In this document: one piece after another, positions 1-9,573 of the stretch | Layout of the letters: the number at the start of each line of letters is the position of its first letter | Numbering within the stretch: the first letter of the stretch is position 1 | From: Streptomyces sp. HUAS CB01 | GTDB taxonomy: Bacteria > Actinomycetota > Actinomycetes > Streptomycetales > Streptomycetaceae | Length of the DNA: 64,000 nucleotides | Reading direction: 5' to 3' | Assembly (NCBI RefSeq): GCF_030406905.1 | Contig: NZ_CP129137.1 | Span: forward strand, 3,671,001-3,735,000 | The notes under the pieces: model-generated | Seen by the model: only the letters and a program-made list of their open reading frames with translations | The model's database searches: none | Told to the model about the DNA's origin: nothing | Position numbers and translations under genes: made by a program

Positions 1-499
1 TTCCGTACCGCATGGCTTCCCCACTCCCCGGTCCCGGACGTCCGGCCAGGATGCCCCGCCGACGGCCACCACCGCATTCCGATTACGCGGCCGGAAATCG
101 ATGTTGCCCAGCCCGCCCTTTCCCCATTAAATTGAGCGCGTGACTGCCGGGTCGGCCATGGGCCACGAACGAGTAGGGCACCCGGCCTTGGCGTGATGCC
201 GAGGCGGGCGAGAAGCCCGCCTTTTCTGCTTTCCACGGCGTGTGCTGCGCACCGCCGTTCTCGCGACCGTCGCACCCGGTGCGACCGCGCGCCACGCACC
301 CCCCGTACGTCCCGTCCGACGGCACACATGCCCGTGCACCTGCGGACTCCTGTGGCCGCAGGGCCCGTACGGACACGCGGCTGCCGTTCCTCCGCGCGCC
401 ACGCGCCCTTCCTTTCCACCCACCCCTCGGGCGCGACGCGCCCTGCGCCGGGTGAATTCGCCATGCCCGAAAACGAGAAGACGCAAGAGAAAGCAGAGA
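1..499. other. Left-edge stretch with no assigned gene
   Basis: I find no convincing complete gene here. Plus-strand frame 1 is open from the window edge to a TGA at 133-135 (44 codons) and could be the tail of a gene entering from the left, but its third-position G+C is low for this genome. A clear terminator hairpin lies at 203-225. An ATG at 463 opens a short frame that overlaps the real start of the next gene out of frame; I do not treat it as a gene. Confidence 0.5.
203..225 (+). terminator. Rho-independent terminator
   Basis: Seven-base perfect arms GGCGGGC and GCCCGCC enclose a GAGAA loop and are followed directly by TTTT. This is a canonical intrinsic terminator for plus-strand transcription, so some transcript from the left (possibly from outside the window) probably ends here. 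Confidence 0.7.
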
Positions 500-1342
500 A
501 TGCCGAACGATTTCAATCAGCAGGTCATCGACGAGTTCCGCGCCCATCGCGGCCGCGTCGGAGGCTATTTCGAAGGTGCCCGGCTGCTCCTTCTGACCAC
601 CACCGGGGCGCGCTCCGGCGCCCCGCACACCACGCCCGTCGGCTACCTCGCCGACGGCGGCGACCGCGTCCTCGTCATCGCCTCCGCGGGCGGCTCGCCG
701 AAGCACCCCGACTGGTACCACAACATCGTGGCCAACCCCCGGCTCACCGTCGAGGACGGCGTCTTCACCTACGAGGCCCGCGCCGTGATCCTGGACGGGG
801 AGGAGCGCGAGCGCGCCTTCGCCCGTGCCGTGGAGGCGGATCCCGGCTGGGCGGAGTACCAGGCGAGGACCGACCGCGTGATCCCGGTGGTCGCGCTGGA
901 GTCGGTCGAGCACGGGCCGCCGGACATGGGCACCACGTCCATGGGCGAGGCCATCAAGGCGGTCCATGACGCCTTCCGGCGTGAACTCGCCCTGATCAGC
1001 CGGGAGATCGGCGACTCCGGCCCCCGGCTCGGCGCCCAGCTCCGGATCAACTGCCTGACCCTGTGCCAGGGCCTGCACAACCACCACACCGGTGAGGACA
1101 CCGCCCTCTTCCCCTTCCTCGCCGGGCGGTACGAGGAGCTCGCCCCGGTCATGGACCGGCTGCGCGAGGAGCACGGGAAGATCGCGGCGCTCCTGGACGA
1201 GCTGCGGCGGGTCGTCACGGCGGACGACGCCGACCCGGGACTCGTTCAGGCCGAAGTCGAACGGCTCACCGACGAACTCGAGGCGCATCTCGTCTACGAG
1301 GAGGAGCAGTTGATCCCGGTTCTCGACGCCGCGGGGGCCTGA
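500..1342 (+). CDS. Deazaflavin-dependent nitroreductase-family protein fused to a hemerythrin domain
   Basis: The 280-residue product has two parts. Residues 1 to about 140 match the Ddn/DUF385 nitroreductase family that binds F420 or flavin: TGARSGAPHTTPVGYL at about 35-50, then HPDWYHNIVANP. Residues from about 150 onward form a hemerythrin HHE four-helix domain with candidate iron ligands in HNHHTGED, EEHGKI and HLVYEEEQL. The family knowledge suggests a cytosolic redox enzyme. The fused di-iron module suggests oxygen, NO or iron sensing, which is inference. The start is the ATG at 500 because the family-like sequence begins MPNDFNQQVIDEF. The gene converges with the TetR gene to its right. 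Confidence 0.8.
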   Translation: MPNDFNQQVIDEFRAHRGRVGGYFEGARLLLLTTTGARSGAPHTTPVGYLADGGDRVLVIASAGGSPKHPDWYHNIVANPRLTVEDGVFTYEARAVILDGEERERAFARAVEADPGWAEYQARTDRVIPVVALESVEHGPPDMGTTSMGEAIKAVHDAFRRELALISREIGDSGPRLGAQLRINCLTLCQGLHNHHTGEDTALFPFLAGRYEELAPVMDRLREEHGKIAALLDELRRVVTADDADPGLVQAEVERLTDELEAHLVYEEEQLIPVLDAAGA

Positions 1343-1578
1343 CCGGGCCCGGGCACGGAGCCCCGGCGCACGGCTGAAACGTGCGCCCGGGTCCCGGTCC
1401 TCCTGGTTGTCCACGACCGATGCCGCTCGGCCCGCCCTCCTGGCGCTCCGCCTTCGTCCGGTACGTCGGCCGCAGGCTGTCCACCGCCGGGACCGCGCCC
1501 GGATGCGCCGAGGGCGGGGGCACCGAGCGGCGCATGGGCGGGACACCGGACTGAGACCGCGACGGATGGGGGCGGCGG
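1343..1578. other. Convergent intergenic region
   Basis: This 236-bp gap lies between the ends of two convergent genes. I see no open frame with Streptomyces-like codon use and no strong terminator. Confidence 0.4.
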
Positions 1579-2349
1579 TCACCCCGTCCCGTCGGCCCTC
1601 CGTGACGCGATCAGGACCGCCACCCCGTCCAGGATCCGCGCCAGCCCGAAGGCGAACTCGTAGCCCGGCTCGTCGGGTTGGGTCATCACTCCGGAGCCGA
1701 GCAGCCGGGCCACCGACGGATAGCGCTCCGGGTCGGCGAGGCGGGCGAGGGTGTTCTGGTGCCGGGCGAGGAACTCCTCGGGGGTGCCGCCGGCCCTGAC
1801 GGCCGCGTCGAGATCCGCCATCATCGTGGCCTCGCTGCGAACGAAGCCGCTGACCAGCAGGATCACCGAGATCTTCTCGCCGTCGTCGAGCCCGGTGCCC
1901 TCCAGTGCGACGAGGCCCTGCTCCCACCAGGCGACCATGTTCGGCGTCGCGGGCGGGCCGGAGACCGGGATCCGCAGCGCCCACAGGTGACGCAGCAGCA
2001 CATCGCGCTGCGCCCGGGCCCAGGCGGTGAGTGCCTCACGCCAGTCCGCGCCGCCGGGGGCCGGGGGCGGGGGCCCCAGGGCGGCCTCCTGCATCAGGAC
2101 GTAGAGCTCGTCCTTGGCGGCCACATAGCGGTAGAGCGACATGGTCGAGACCCCGAGGGCCTTCGCCACCCGGCCCATGGAGACCGCGGGCAGCCCCTCC
2201 TCGGCGGCGACGGACACGGCGGCCCCGACGATCCGGTCGAGGCTGAGACCCGGCTTGGGGCCCTTGGCGGGCCGCTCCCGCAGCCCCCACGCGGCCTCGA
2301 TGCTCGCGGGCAACCCCGTACGGCCGCCTCCCGCGCCGCGCTCCGCCAT
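1579..2349 (-). CDS. TetR/AcrR-family transcriptional regulator
   Basis: This 256-residue DNA-binding repressor has a TetR helix-turn-helix at about residues 40-85, including VSMGRVAKALGVSTMSLYRYVAAKDEL, followed by the large helical ligand-binding C-domain of the class that often controls drug exporters. The start is the ATG at 2349, preceded by a GGAGG at good spacing. An in-frame start 36 bases further upstream at 2385 is less well supported. The gene is divergent from an ABC exporter across about 100 bp that contain two inverted repeats. It therefore probably represses the exporter and itself; the ligand is unknown. Confidence 0.85.
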   Translation of the reverse strand: MAERGAGGGRTGLPASIEAAWGLRERPAKGPKPGLSLDRIVGAAVSVAAEEGLPAVSMGRVAKALGVSTMSLYRYVAAKDELYVLMQEAALGPPPPAPGGADWREALTAWARAQRDVLLRHLWALRIPVSGPPATPNMVAWWEQGLVALEGTGLDDGEKISVILLVSGFVRSEATMMADLDAAVRAGGTPEEFLARHQNTLARLADPERYPSVARLLGSGVMTQPDEPGYEFAFGLARILDGVAVLIASRRADGTG

Positions 2350-2393
2350 CCGTCGCACCTCCGCTCTCCTGGCCTTGACGCACATCCTAGTAA

Positions 2394-2431
2394 TGCGTAA
2401 CCCTTACACAGTGATGCGTATGTCATACGCA
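2394..2431. promoter_or_regulatory. Paired inverted repeats, probable TetR operators
   Basis: A perfect palindrome TGCGTATG-T-CATACGCA lies at 2415-2431. Next to it at 2394-2410 is a related imperfect repeat, TGCGTAA-CCC-TTACACA. Both share the TGCGTA half-site and sit between the divergent TetR and ABC genes, where a TetR dimer would block both promoters. Confidence 0.7.
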
Positions 2432-2456
2432 GTACCGACCACAGGGGGGTACGGCC

Positions 2457-3570
<1,114 letters not shown>

Positions 3571-3578
<8 letters not shown>

Positions 3579-4314
3579 CGCGCTCACCCTGACCGGCCGC
3601 GCCCTGCGCCTCAGCAGGCGCAACGTCGACGCCGTCATCACCAGCCTGATGCTGCCGGTGATGCTCATGCTGATCTTCGTCTACTTCTTCGGCGGGGCCA
3701 TCGAGACCGGCACGGCGTACGTCACCTACGTCGTCCCCGGTGTCCTGCTGCTGTGCGCGGGCTTCGGCGCCTCCACCACGGCCGTGACGGTCAGCGAGGA
3801 CATGAAGGGCGGGATCATCGACCGCTTCCGTTCGCTCGACATCGGCGGCATCCCCATCCTGGCCGGCCACGCCGCCGCCAGCACGGCCCGCAACCTCGTC
3901 TCGACCGCCCTCGTCCTCGGGGTCGCCTTCGCGATCGGCTTCCGCCCCTCGGCGACGGCCGCCGGCTGGTTCGCCGCCGCCGGTGTCCTGCTCGCCTTCG
4001 TCATCGCCGTGTCCTGGCTGTCGGCGGCGATCGGGCTGCTCGCCAAGACCCCCGAGGCGGCGGGCGGGTTCACGTTCTTCATGATGTTCCTGCCGTACCC
4101 CAGCAGTGCCTTCGTCCCCATCGACACGATGCCGGACTGGCTGCACGGCTTCGCGGAGCACCAGCCGGTCACCCCCGTGATCGAGTCCCTGCGCGGTCTG
4201 CTGCTGGACCGGCCGGTCGGCGACTCGCCGTGGATCGCGCTGGCGTGGTGCGCGGGGCTGCTGGCCGCGGGCGTGGCGGGGGCATGGGCGCTGTTCAGGT
4301 GGCGGACGAGGTGA
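3571..4314 (+). CDS. ABC exporter permease, DrrB type (ABC-2)
   Basis: This 247-residue ABC-2 permease has about six membrane segments (first at roughly 22-45, LMLPVMLMLIFVYFFGGAI). It carries the family motif region around FGASTTAVTVSEDMKGG and FRSLDIGGIPIL. It starts with GTG at 3571 inside the end of the ATPase gene, behind GAGGAGG. With that ATPase it forms a complete efflux pump. Its last 20 bases overlap tail-to-tail with the end of the phosphotransferase gene on the other strand. Confidence 0.88.
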
Positions 4315-6616
4315 GCCGGCCGCCCGTGCGACTCGACTGCCGTGCTCCCGCGTCCTCCGGCGGCGGGGTGTCCGGGTCCCGCGCCAGTATCGCGCGGGCT
4401 CCCTCCGGCAGCGCGATGTAGAGGAACGGGTTCACGTCCCGGGGCGTCCGGCGCAGCCCGAGCGAGTCGGTGGCCGCGCCGAGCGTCATCGCGTAGGAGT
4501 CCACCGCCCTGCGGACGTTGGGAGCGTGCAGGTCCGCGCCGTTGACGAGGCGGTCGAGGTCCAGATACGCGGACCGGACGACCTCGATCCACCGGTAGGT
4601 GCGGACGTCCTCCTCCCAGCCCTCGACGTAGTCCGTGCCCAGCGCCCCCATCCGCAGCGCCCAGCGTCGGTACATGCGCCGGGCGATCTCGGTGCGGTGG
4701 GGCGTCAGATGCAGATGCCGGACCAGGTCGTACAGCGGATCGCCGACCATGGCGAGTTCCCAGTCGATGACGGTGAGCCTGCCCGGGCCGCTGCGCACCA
4801 GGTTCCACGGGTTGAGATCGCCGTGCAGGAGTACGGGAGTGCGGCGCGTCACCGTGTGCCGGTCGAGGATCTCCTTGAGCCGGTCCGCACCCGGCAGTCC
4901 CAGCGCCCGGGCCAGTTGCCGGGAGTCCGCGGGCAGGGAGGCGACCATCCCGACGAGCCGGTCGCTGAGCCGGCGGTGGAAGCAGCCGTCGTCCGCCGCC
5001 GTGCCGAGGGTCCCGGTGTCGGCCGCAGCCAGGGCGACCAGTTGGTCGACGAGGTCGTCCGCCTCCTGGGGCCGCAGGCCCTGCACCGGATGCTCCGGGG
5101 GACGGAACGGACCCGCCGGACCCTCGTAGGAGTGGACGGCGAACTGGTCCTCCAGCCCGCCGTAGCCGAGGGCCAGGATGCGGGGCGCGCGCACGCCGCC
5201 CCGCAGCCGTTCCACGGCCAGCAGCACGGCGTGCTCGTCCAGGAGGCGGGGCTCCCTGCGGGCGGCGCCGTTCAGCTTGCGGCGGACGACGACCCGCGCC
5301 CCGGCGCTCTCCACGTCCACGACGGTGTTGAGGTGCCCCGTGCCCCGGAAGACCCGGCCGGCGGGGGCGGCACCCTCGGCGCCGAGGGCCTCCGTCACGG
5401 CAGACCAGGGGAACCAGGTCCGCTCGGGAACCCGCACGTCCGCCTGCCACAGGACGGCCGACGGTCTGTGCCGGACCCGGGCGGGCCGCACGGGGAGCCG
5501 GGCGGTGTGCCAGCGGTACAGGGCCTGCTCGATCTCCGGCAGACCCGGCGGGTCGGGCAGCCGGAGCGGCCCCTGTGCAGCCGCCAGGGCCTGCCGCACG
5601 GACTCCGCCGCCTGGTGGAGGTCCCTCGGCAGGTCCGCCCGGCCCAGCCCGCGGGCCGCGCGCATCACGTCCGGGAAGACGGACTGCGCCCGCTCGAAGT
5701 CGAGATAGGCCCGCAGGTCCTCCGTGCCCTGCGCGGCCTCCGGCCGGACCTCGGTCATCGCCCTGCCCCAGGCCTCGACGACCTCGTCCTCCTGGAAGGA
5801 GGGGTAGCGCATGCGGACGAGATGGGTGGCGAGATCGTGCAGGGGGTCCCCGTACGTCGCCAGTTCCCAGTCGACGCACACCAGCGGCGGGCCGCCGTCG
5901 TCGTAGTAGCGGAGGATCACGTTGTCCCGGTGCAGATCGGTGTGGAGCAGCGTGAAGGGCCGGGGCGTCATGGGCGGGATCCGGTCGGCGAACCTCCGCA
6001 GGGCGTCCTCCGGCACTCCCAGGGACACGAACAGACCGCCGAACTCAGCCCAATTGGGCTGCCTGATCTGCTCGTCGGCGAGCCGGGCCATGGTGCGCAG
6101 GAACGACCGGCTCGCGCCGTCCCGCGGCCAGCCGGCCGGCAGCTTCGGCAGCCTTGTCACGGGCACCGCGTACATTCCGGCCAGCAACGGTGCGAGCGCC
6201 TCGACGAGCCGGGGGTCGACGGGCTTGCCGTACTCGCAGACGCCCGACAGCGGGACGCCCTCGACGTAGGTGTGCACGGCGGCGTCACCGACCACCGCGA
6301 GCACTTCGGGCACATGCGGCAGCACGCCCTTCAGCGCGTCGAGGAGGAGCCGCTCCCGCGGCCAGGTGCGGATGACGACCGGAAGCACCCGGGGCATCCG
6401 CCGGCGCACGGTGACCCGTTCACCCGCCGCGCGCCCGAGCAGCCGCGCCGTGTCCGGATCCAGGGCGGCGATGTGGTTGCGGTTGTGGTGGCCCCGGGTC
6501 GTCTCACCGGTGCGGGCCGCCTCACGGACGAAGCGCGCGAGCGCGCCGCCGTCCGGACCGGCGGTGCGAAGGACGGCCGTAGGGGAAGTGCCCACCAGCC
6601 GCTCCTGAACAGTCAC
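4295..6616 (-). CDS. Tandem double aminoglycoside-phosphotransferase-like protein
   Basis: The 773-residue protein contains two complete APH/choline-kinase-like domains in one chain. The first has the catalytic loop LLHTDLHRDNVILRY and metal-binding VCVDWELATYGDPLHDLA at about 225-260. The second has LLHGDLNPWNLVRSG and TVIDWELAMVGDPLYDLVRH at about 600-640. Both retain the HxDxxxxN and D-W-E residues, so both may be active. The substrate cannot be told from the sequence; small-molecule phosphorylation, including antibiotic inactivation, is possible. Translation starts with GTG at 6616. The gene stands alone, and its 3' end overlaps the ABC permease gene by 20 bp. Confidence 0.78.
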   Translation of the reverse strand: MTVQERLVGTSPTAVLRTAGPDGGALARFVREAARTGETTRGHHNRNHIAALDPDTARLLGRAAGERVTVRRRMPRVLPVVIRTWPRERLLLDALKGVLPHVPEVLAVVGDAAVHTYVEGVPLSGVCEYGKPVDPRLVEALAPLLAGMYAVPVTRLPKLPAGWPRDGASRSFLRTMARLADEQIRQPNWAEFGGLFVSLGVPEDALRRFADRIPPMTPRPFTLLHTDLHRDNVILRYYDDGGPPLVCVDWELATYGDPLHDLATHLVRMRYPSFQEDEVVEAWGRAMTEVRPEAAQGTEDLRAYLDFERAQSVFPDVMRAARGLGRADLPRDLHQAAESVRQALAAAQGPLRLPDPPGLPEIEQALYRWHTARLPVRPARVRHRPSAVLWQADVRVPERTWFPWSAVTEALGAEGAAPAGRVFRGTGHLNTVVDVESAGARVVVRRKLNGAARREPRLLDEHAVLLAVERLRGGVRAPRILALGYGGLEDQFAVHSYEGPAGPFRPPEHPVQGLRPQEADDLVDQLVALAAADTGTLGTAADDGCFHRRLSDRLVGMVASLPADSRQLARALGLPGADRLKEILDRHTVTRRTPVLLHGDLNPWNLVRSGPGRLTVIDWELAMVGDPLYDLVRHLHLTPHRTEIARRMYRRWALRMGALGTDYVEGWEEDVRTYRWIEVVRSAYLDLDRLVNGADLHAPNVRRAVDSYAMTLGAATDSLGLRRTPRDVNPFLYIALPEGARAILARDPDTPPPEDAGARQSSRTGGRLTSSAT

Positions 6617-6667
6617 GCGAGGCGCCCACGATGACGGACACCATAGCGGGACTCCCCCGCACGGGGC

Positions 6668-6709
6668 GGTGAACCGGCGAGGCCGGTGCCGTGACCGGAA
6701 GGGTTCACC
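6668..6709. other. Long-loop inverted repeat between genes
   Basis: Perfect 8-base arms GGTGAACC and GGTTCACC flank a 26-base G+C-rich loop in the 111-bp gap downstream of the GntR gene. It may act as a minus-strand terminator, but there is no T-tract. The arms also resemble a PHO-box heptamer, which I consider coincidental. Confidence 0.35.
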
Positions 6710-6727
6710 GGCCCGCAGCGCCCTGCA

Positions 6728-7606
6728 CTAACCGAACTGATGACTCCGGTCCCAGTAGGAGTCGAACATCTGCTGCGACGCGGTCACGAACCGGGATCCC
6801 TCCGACGCGGCGTCCTCGTCCTTGGCGTAGTGGAAGAGGGTGGCCCCCAGCCCGATCACATCGGTGATGACGATCTCCTGGCCGTCCTGCAGCCGCACCT
6901 CCCGGTCCACCAGGTCGTAGAACCCGTGCAGCGCCTCCTCGCCGTTGAGCAGGTAGAGCTTGCCCGTGGGGTAGTGCGGCACATGGGCCACCCGGACGTC
7001 CACCTCCGGGACGCGCCCCTCCTGCCTGAGGTCGCGCAGGGTGTCGACGAGCAGGTCCGTGTAGCGCCGGCTGATGGCGCGCAGCCGCTCCAGCGGACGG
7101 GGATCGTCCGGGTCCTCGACGTTGCGGGGGTACAGCGAGGGCTGCCGCAGATCGGGCAGCAGCAGGCGCACGGCGATGCGCCGGGGACTGATCTCCCCGC
7201 TCTGCACCCGCTGGGACGCGACCCCGAGGTGCGAGGTCAGCGACTGGGCCGTCAGGGTGAAGACGTCCAGTGCGACTTCCTCCTCCTCGAACGCGGCCTC
7301 GATGAACGGCCCGAGAGCGGCCGCTCCGGATCTGGAGTGCCGCCGGGCCGAGGACGTGTGGACCAGCTGGGTCTTGATCACCCTGGTGCCGCTGCCCCTG
7401 CGGGACTCGATCCACCCCTCGTGGGTGATCTCCCGCAGTGCCTTCTGGACGGTGTCGCGCGAGACACCCAGGCGGTCGGCGAGTTCGCGCTGCGTGGGGT
7501 AGCGGCCGCCGACGTGGTACGTGCTGCCGTCGGTCAGCTCGGCCCGCAGCGTGTCCGCGACACGCTGGACCAGGTCGGCGCCTTCGCCGGTCTCCTTGCT
7601 CCCCAC
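6728..7606 (-). CDS. GntR-family regulator, paralog of the DevA-like regulator next door
   Basis: This 292-residue protein has an N-terminal GntR winged helix (about 20-85, containing GGRYPTQRELADRLGVSRDT). Its C-domain is shared with the GntR protein encoded at 8686-9573: both contain VRLLLPD, a KLY-x-LNG-x-EAL-x-x-[YF]Y region, and a C-terminal FD-x-x-W. In S. coelicolor two such paralogs, devA and devE, control development; this would be one of them, though I cannot say which from sequence alone. Translation starts with GTG at 7606. A gene for a 51-residue membrane protein diverges from it across a large palindrome. Autoregulation is likely, since it is reported for DevA. Confidence 0.75.
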   Translation of the reverse strand: MGSKETGEGADLVQRVADTLRAELTDGSTYHVGGRYPTQRELADRLGVSRDTVQKALREITHEGWIESRRGSGTRVIKTQLVHTSSARRHSRSGAAALGPFIEAAFEEEEVALDVFTLTAQSLTSHLGVASQRVQSGEISPRRIAVRLLLPDLRQPSLYPRNVEDPDDPRPLERLRAISRRYTDLLVDTLRDLRQEGRVPEVDVRVAHVPHYPTGKLYLLNGEEALHGFYDLVDREVRLQDGQEIVITDVIGLGATLFHYAKDEDAASEGSRFVTASQQMFDSYWDRSHQFG

Positions 7607-7702
7607 GCCGCGAAGCTACCCCTTCCGGCCGTACCGCATACCGCTTTCGGTCACATTGGCCGGGCAACGCACCTGCGGGTTAAGGGATCTGACGGATAGG
7701 GG

Positions 7703-7748
7703 ACCAACTGGTCAAACAACCAATCCAATTGGACTGGTTGGCTTGACC
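7703..7748. promoter_or_regulatory. Large palindromic operator between GntR gene and mini-membrane-protein gene
   Basis: A nested inverted repeat is centred on CCAATTGG at 7725-7732. The core 7718-7739 is symmetric with one mismatched pair (AACCAATCC / GGACTGGTT). Outer arms GGTCAA at 7710 and TTGACC at 7743 extend it to 39 bp with a one-base offset. A small ACCA-AC-TGGT element adjoins it at 7703-7712. The position and symmetry fit a dimeric GntR operator controlling both divergent genes. Confidence 0.7.
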
Positions 7749-7773
7749 GGGCCCGCCCGTTCGGAGGGAACTC

Positions 7774-7929
7774 ATGGCTCGCCTCCTGCCACCACTGTGG
7801 GAACTTCTGGCCCAGCAGCTCCTCGGAGCTCCGGGACTGCTCGTGGCGGTCGTCGCCCTGACCGCCAAGGAGGAAAGGCGCAACTGTGCGGTGCTGGGGT
7901 GCGTCGTGTGCGTGCTCCTGCTCATCTAG
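7774..7929 (+). CDS. 51-residue membrane protein, divergent from a GntR regulator
   Basis: I do not recognise a named family. ATG at 7774 follows GGAGGG at ideal spacing. The product has a hydrophobic segment at about 18-31 (GAPGLLVAVVALTA), a charged turn KEERRN at 32-37, and a second hydrophobic segment CAVLGCVVCVLLLI to the end. The charged turn and second segment resemble the 55-residue product encoded at 9766-9933 (RRN-CAVLGCVV beside RNAPCAGVGSVV), and both genes diverge from paralogous GntR genes. It is probably a two-span membrane peptide co-regulated with, or sensed through, the regulator. The gene ends 22 bp from the convergent HAD gene. Confidence 0.65.
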   Translation: MARLLPPLWELLAQQLLGAPGLLVAVVALTAKEERRNCAVLGCVVCVLLLI

Positions 7930-7951
7930 TGCCATGACCGGGCGGCCGTGG

Positions 7952-8689
7952 TCACCGACCCCGCCGCACGATCGACAGCACCGGTTCCAGCGATTCCACG
8001 ACCACCGTCGCGCCGGCCGCGCGGAGCCGTTCCGCGCGGCGGGTGTCGTGGGCGTAGCCGAGGAAGCTGACGCCCGCGGCGCGTGCCGCGAACAGGTCCG
8101 AGGGGGTGTCGCCGATCATCAGGGCCGAAGCGGGCGCGGCGCCGAGGGAGCCGAGGGCCCGCAGCACACAGTCCGGGTCGGGCTTGAGGAGCGCGAGGTC
8201 CGGGCCGCGGCCGTGGATGTGGGGGGCGAAGCAGTCGCGCAGGCCGCGCCCGGTGAGGTACTCCTCCGCCGCCCGCGGCGAGTTGTTCGTGGCGACCGCC
8301 AGTCCGTCCGCCACCGCACTCCAGGTCCGTATCAGGGGATCGGCATAGGCGGTGGGCCAGGCGCTCCGGGTGGCGAGCAGTTCCTGGCGGGTGAGCTCCT
8401 GCTCCAGCCCTTCGACCACGTCGCTGCCCGGATGCTGCAGGCCCACCGTCCGCAGCACCTCGTGCGGATCGGCGGCGGTCCGCTGGTCGTCCGTGAGGCG
8501 CACCCGGCCGCCGTGCCGGTCCAGCCAGCCGACCAGGCTCTCCGCGACCCCGGAGGCGGGATGGCGGGCGAAGAGGCGGCAGATGGGGCCGTCGAAGTCG
8601 AAGAGGACGTGGTCGGCCCCGCTGATCAGGTCCTCGATGGTCTCCGCCACGTGCGCCGCCTGTTCGTCGAGTGCCGCATCAGTAGTCAC
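7952..8689 (-). CDS. devB: HAD-family hydrolase/phosphatase in operon with GntR regulator (DevB-like)
   Basis: The 245-residue product is a HAD-superfamily phosphatase. Motif I is VLFDFDGPICRLF at about 27-39, motif II ATNNSPRAA, motif III lysine in LLKPDPD, and motif IV MIGDTPSDLFAAR. It has a helical cap between motifs I and II, as in phosphoglycolate-type phosphatases; the substrate is unknown. The GTG start at 8689 overlaps the stop of the GntR gene by 4 bp, so the two are translationally coupled. In S. coelicolor, devA is co-transcribed with the hydrolase gene devB and both are needed for aerial growth. I assign the name from that architecture, not from an alignment. Confidence 0.72.
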   Translation of the reverse strand: MTTDAALDEQAAHVAETIEDLISGADHVLFDFDGPICRLFARHPASGVAESLVGWLDRHGGRVRLTDDQRTAADPHEVLRTVGLQHPGSDVVEGLEQELTRQELLATRSAWPTAYADPLIRTWSAVADGLAVATNNSPRAAEEYLTGRGLRDCFAPHIHGRGPDLALLKPDPDCVLRALGSLGAAPASALMIGDTPSDLFAARAAGVSFLGYAHDTRRAERLRAAGATVVVESLEPVLSIVRRGR

Positions 8690-9573
8690 GAAGAGAGTGT
8701 CAGGTTCGTGGCGATGGTGTTCCAGAGTGCGTCGAACCACTTCCGCGACTGTTCGACGAAGGCCGCGTCGCGGGTGCCGTTGCCGGCGTCGAACGGGAAG
8801 AGGAGCGACTGGGTGCCGAGGGTGTCGTACATCTCCACGGTGGTCGCCTCGATCTCCTCCTCGCGTCTGGTCACGGTGTAGTACGCGAAGAGCGCCTCCG
8901 TGCCGTTCAGCACGTAGAGCTTCACCGGTGGGGTGAACGGCAGCGCGCGGAAGGCGACCGTGACGTCGATGCCGTGGGAGGCGCGCAGCGCCTGGAGGTT
9001 GTGGCGCAGCACCATGCCCTGGGCGTTGCGCTGGGCGAGCCAGCGCTGGTGGACCAGGTCGTCCTCGTCCGTGTCGGCGACGGACGTCGGGAACGCGAGG
9101 TCGATGTTGCGGTCGGGCAGCAGCAGCCGCACCTCGACGGCCTCGGGCCGGATCCGGCCCTCGTGGATCAGCCGCAGCGGTTCGGCCAGCGCCAGCATGA
9201 GCGTCTCGGCCGTCAGGCACAGGGCGTCGACGCGCACCTCGGGCACCGAGAACGCCTTCGCCAGCTGCGGGGCCAGGGCGACCATCGTGGGCTGCGGCCG
9301 GACGTCCTCGCCGTCGCCCGGCCCCTCCGGACGCTCGGCGACCCTGGCCGGGGCACCCCTGGTGACATGGGTGAGGAGGCCGTCCTCCTGGAGGATCCTG
9401 AGGGCCTGCCGTACGGTGCCCCGCTCCACGCCGAACTCCTGGACGAGCTGGGACTGCGTGGGCATGTGATCGCCGGGTCGGAGCACACCACTGTCGATCC
9501 GGTCGCGCAGCACATCGGCGATGTCGTGATGTGTCGGCTTTCTTCCGTTCACCGTGCCGTTCTCGTGGTTCAC
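8686..9573 (-). CDS. devA: GntR-family regulator, DevA-like
   Basis: This 295-residue regulator has a GntR winged helix at about 14-80 (MPTQSQLVQEFGVERGTVRQ). The C-domain is homologous to that encoded at 6728-7606, sharing VRLLLPD, KLYVLNGTEALFAYY and WFDALW. GTG at 9573 is the start. It overlaps the downstream HAD gene by 4 bp, reproducing the devA-devB operon layout published for S. coelicolor, where DevA represses its own promoter and is needed for normal sporulation. About 100 bp upstream carries a phased array of AACT/AGTT half-sites, then a divergent mini-membrane-protein gene. Swapping the devA and devE names between the two paralogs remains possible. Confidence 0.75.
   Translation of the reverse strand: MNHENGTVNGRKPTHHDIADVLRDRIDSGVLRPGDHMPTQSQLVQEFGVERGTVRQALRILQEDGLLTHVTRGAPARVAERPEGPGDGEDVRPQPTMVALAPQLAKAFSVPEVRVDALCLTAETLMLALAEPLRLIHEGRIRPEAVEVRLLLPDRNIDLAFPTSVADTDEDDLVHQRWLAQRNAQGMVLRHNLQALRASHGIDVTVAFRALPFTPPVKLYVLNGTEALFAYYTVTRREEEIEATTVEMYDTLGTQSLLFPFDAGNGTRDAAFVEQSRKWFDALWNTIATNLTLSS

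Noticed and set aside
463..969. Alternative start at 463 for the reductase-hemerythrin gene
   Set aside because: It is out of frame with the conserved protein; the matching start is the ATG at 500.
83..1984. A 633-codon minus-strand frame at the left edge
   Set aside because: It runs antisense to the reductase-hemerythrin gene and has no domain-like pattern.
6668..6709. PHO box (GGTGAACC / GGTTCACC)
   Set aside because: The heptamers are inverted and 34 bp apart rather than direct repeats 11 bp apart, and lie downstream of genes.
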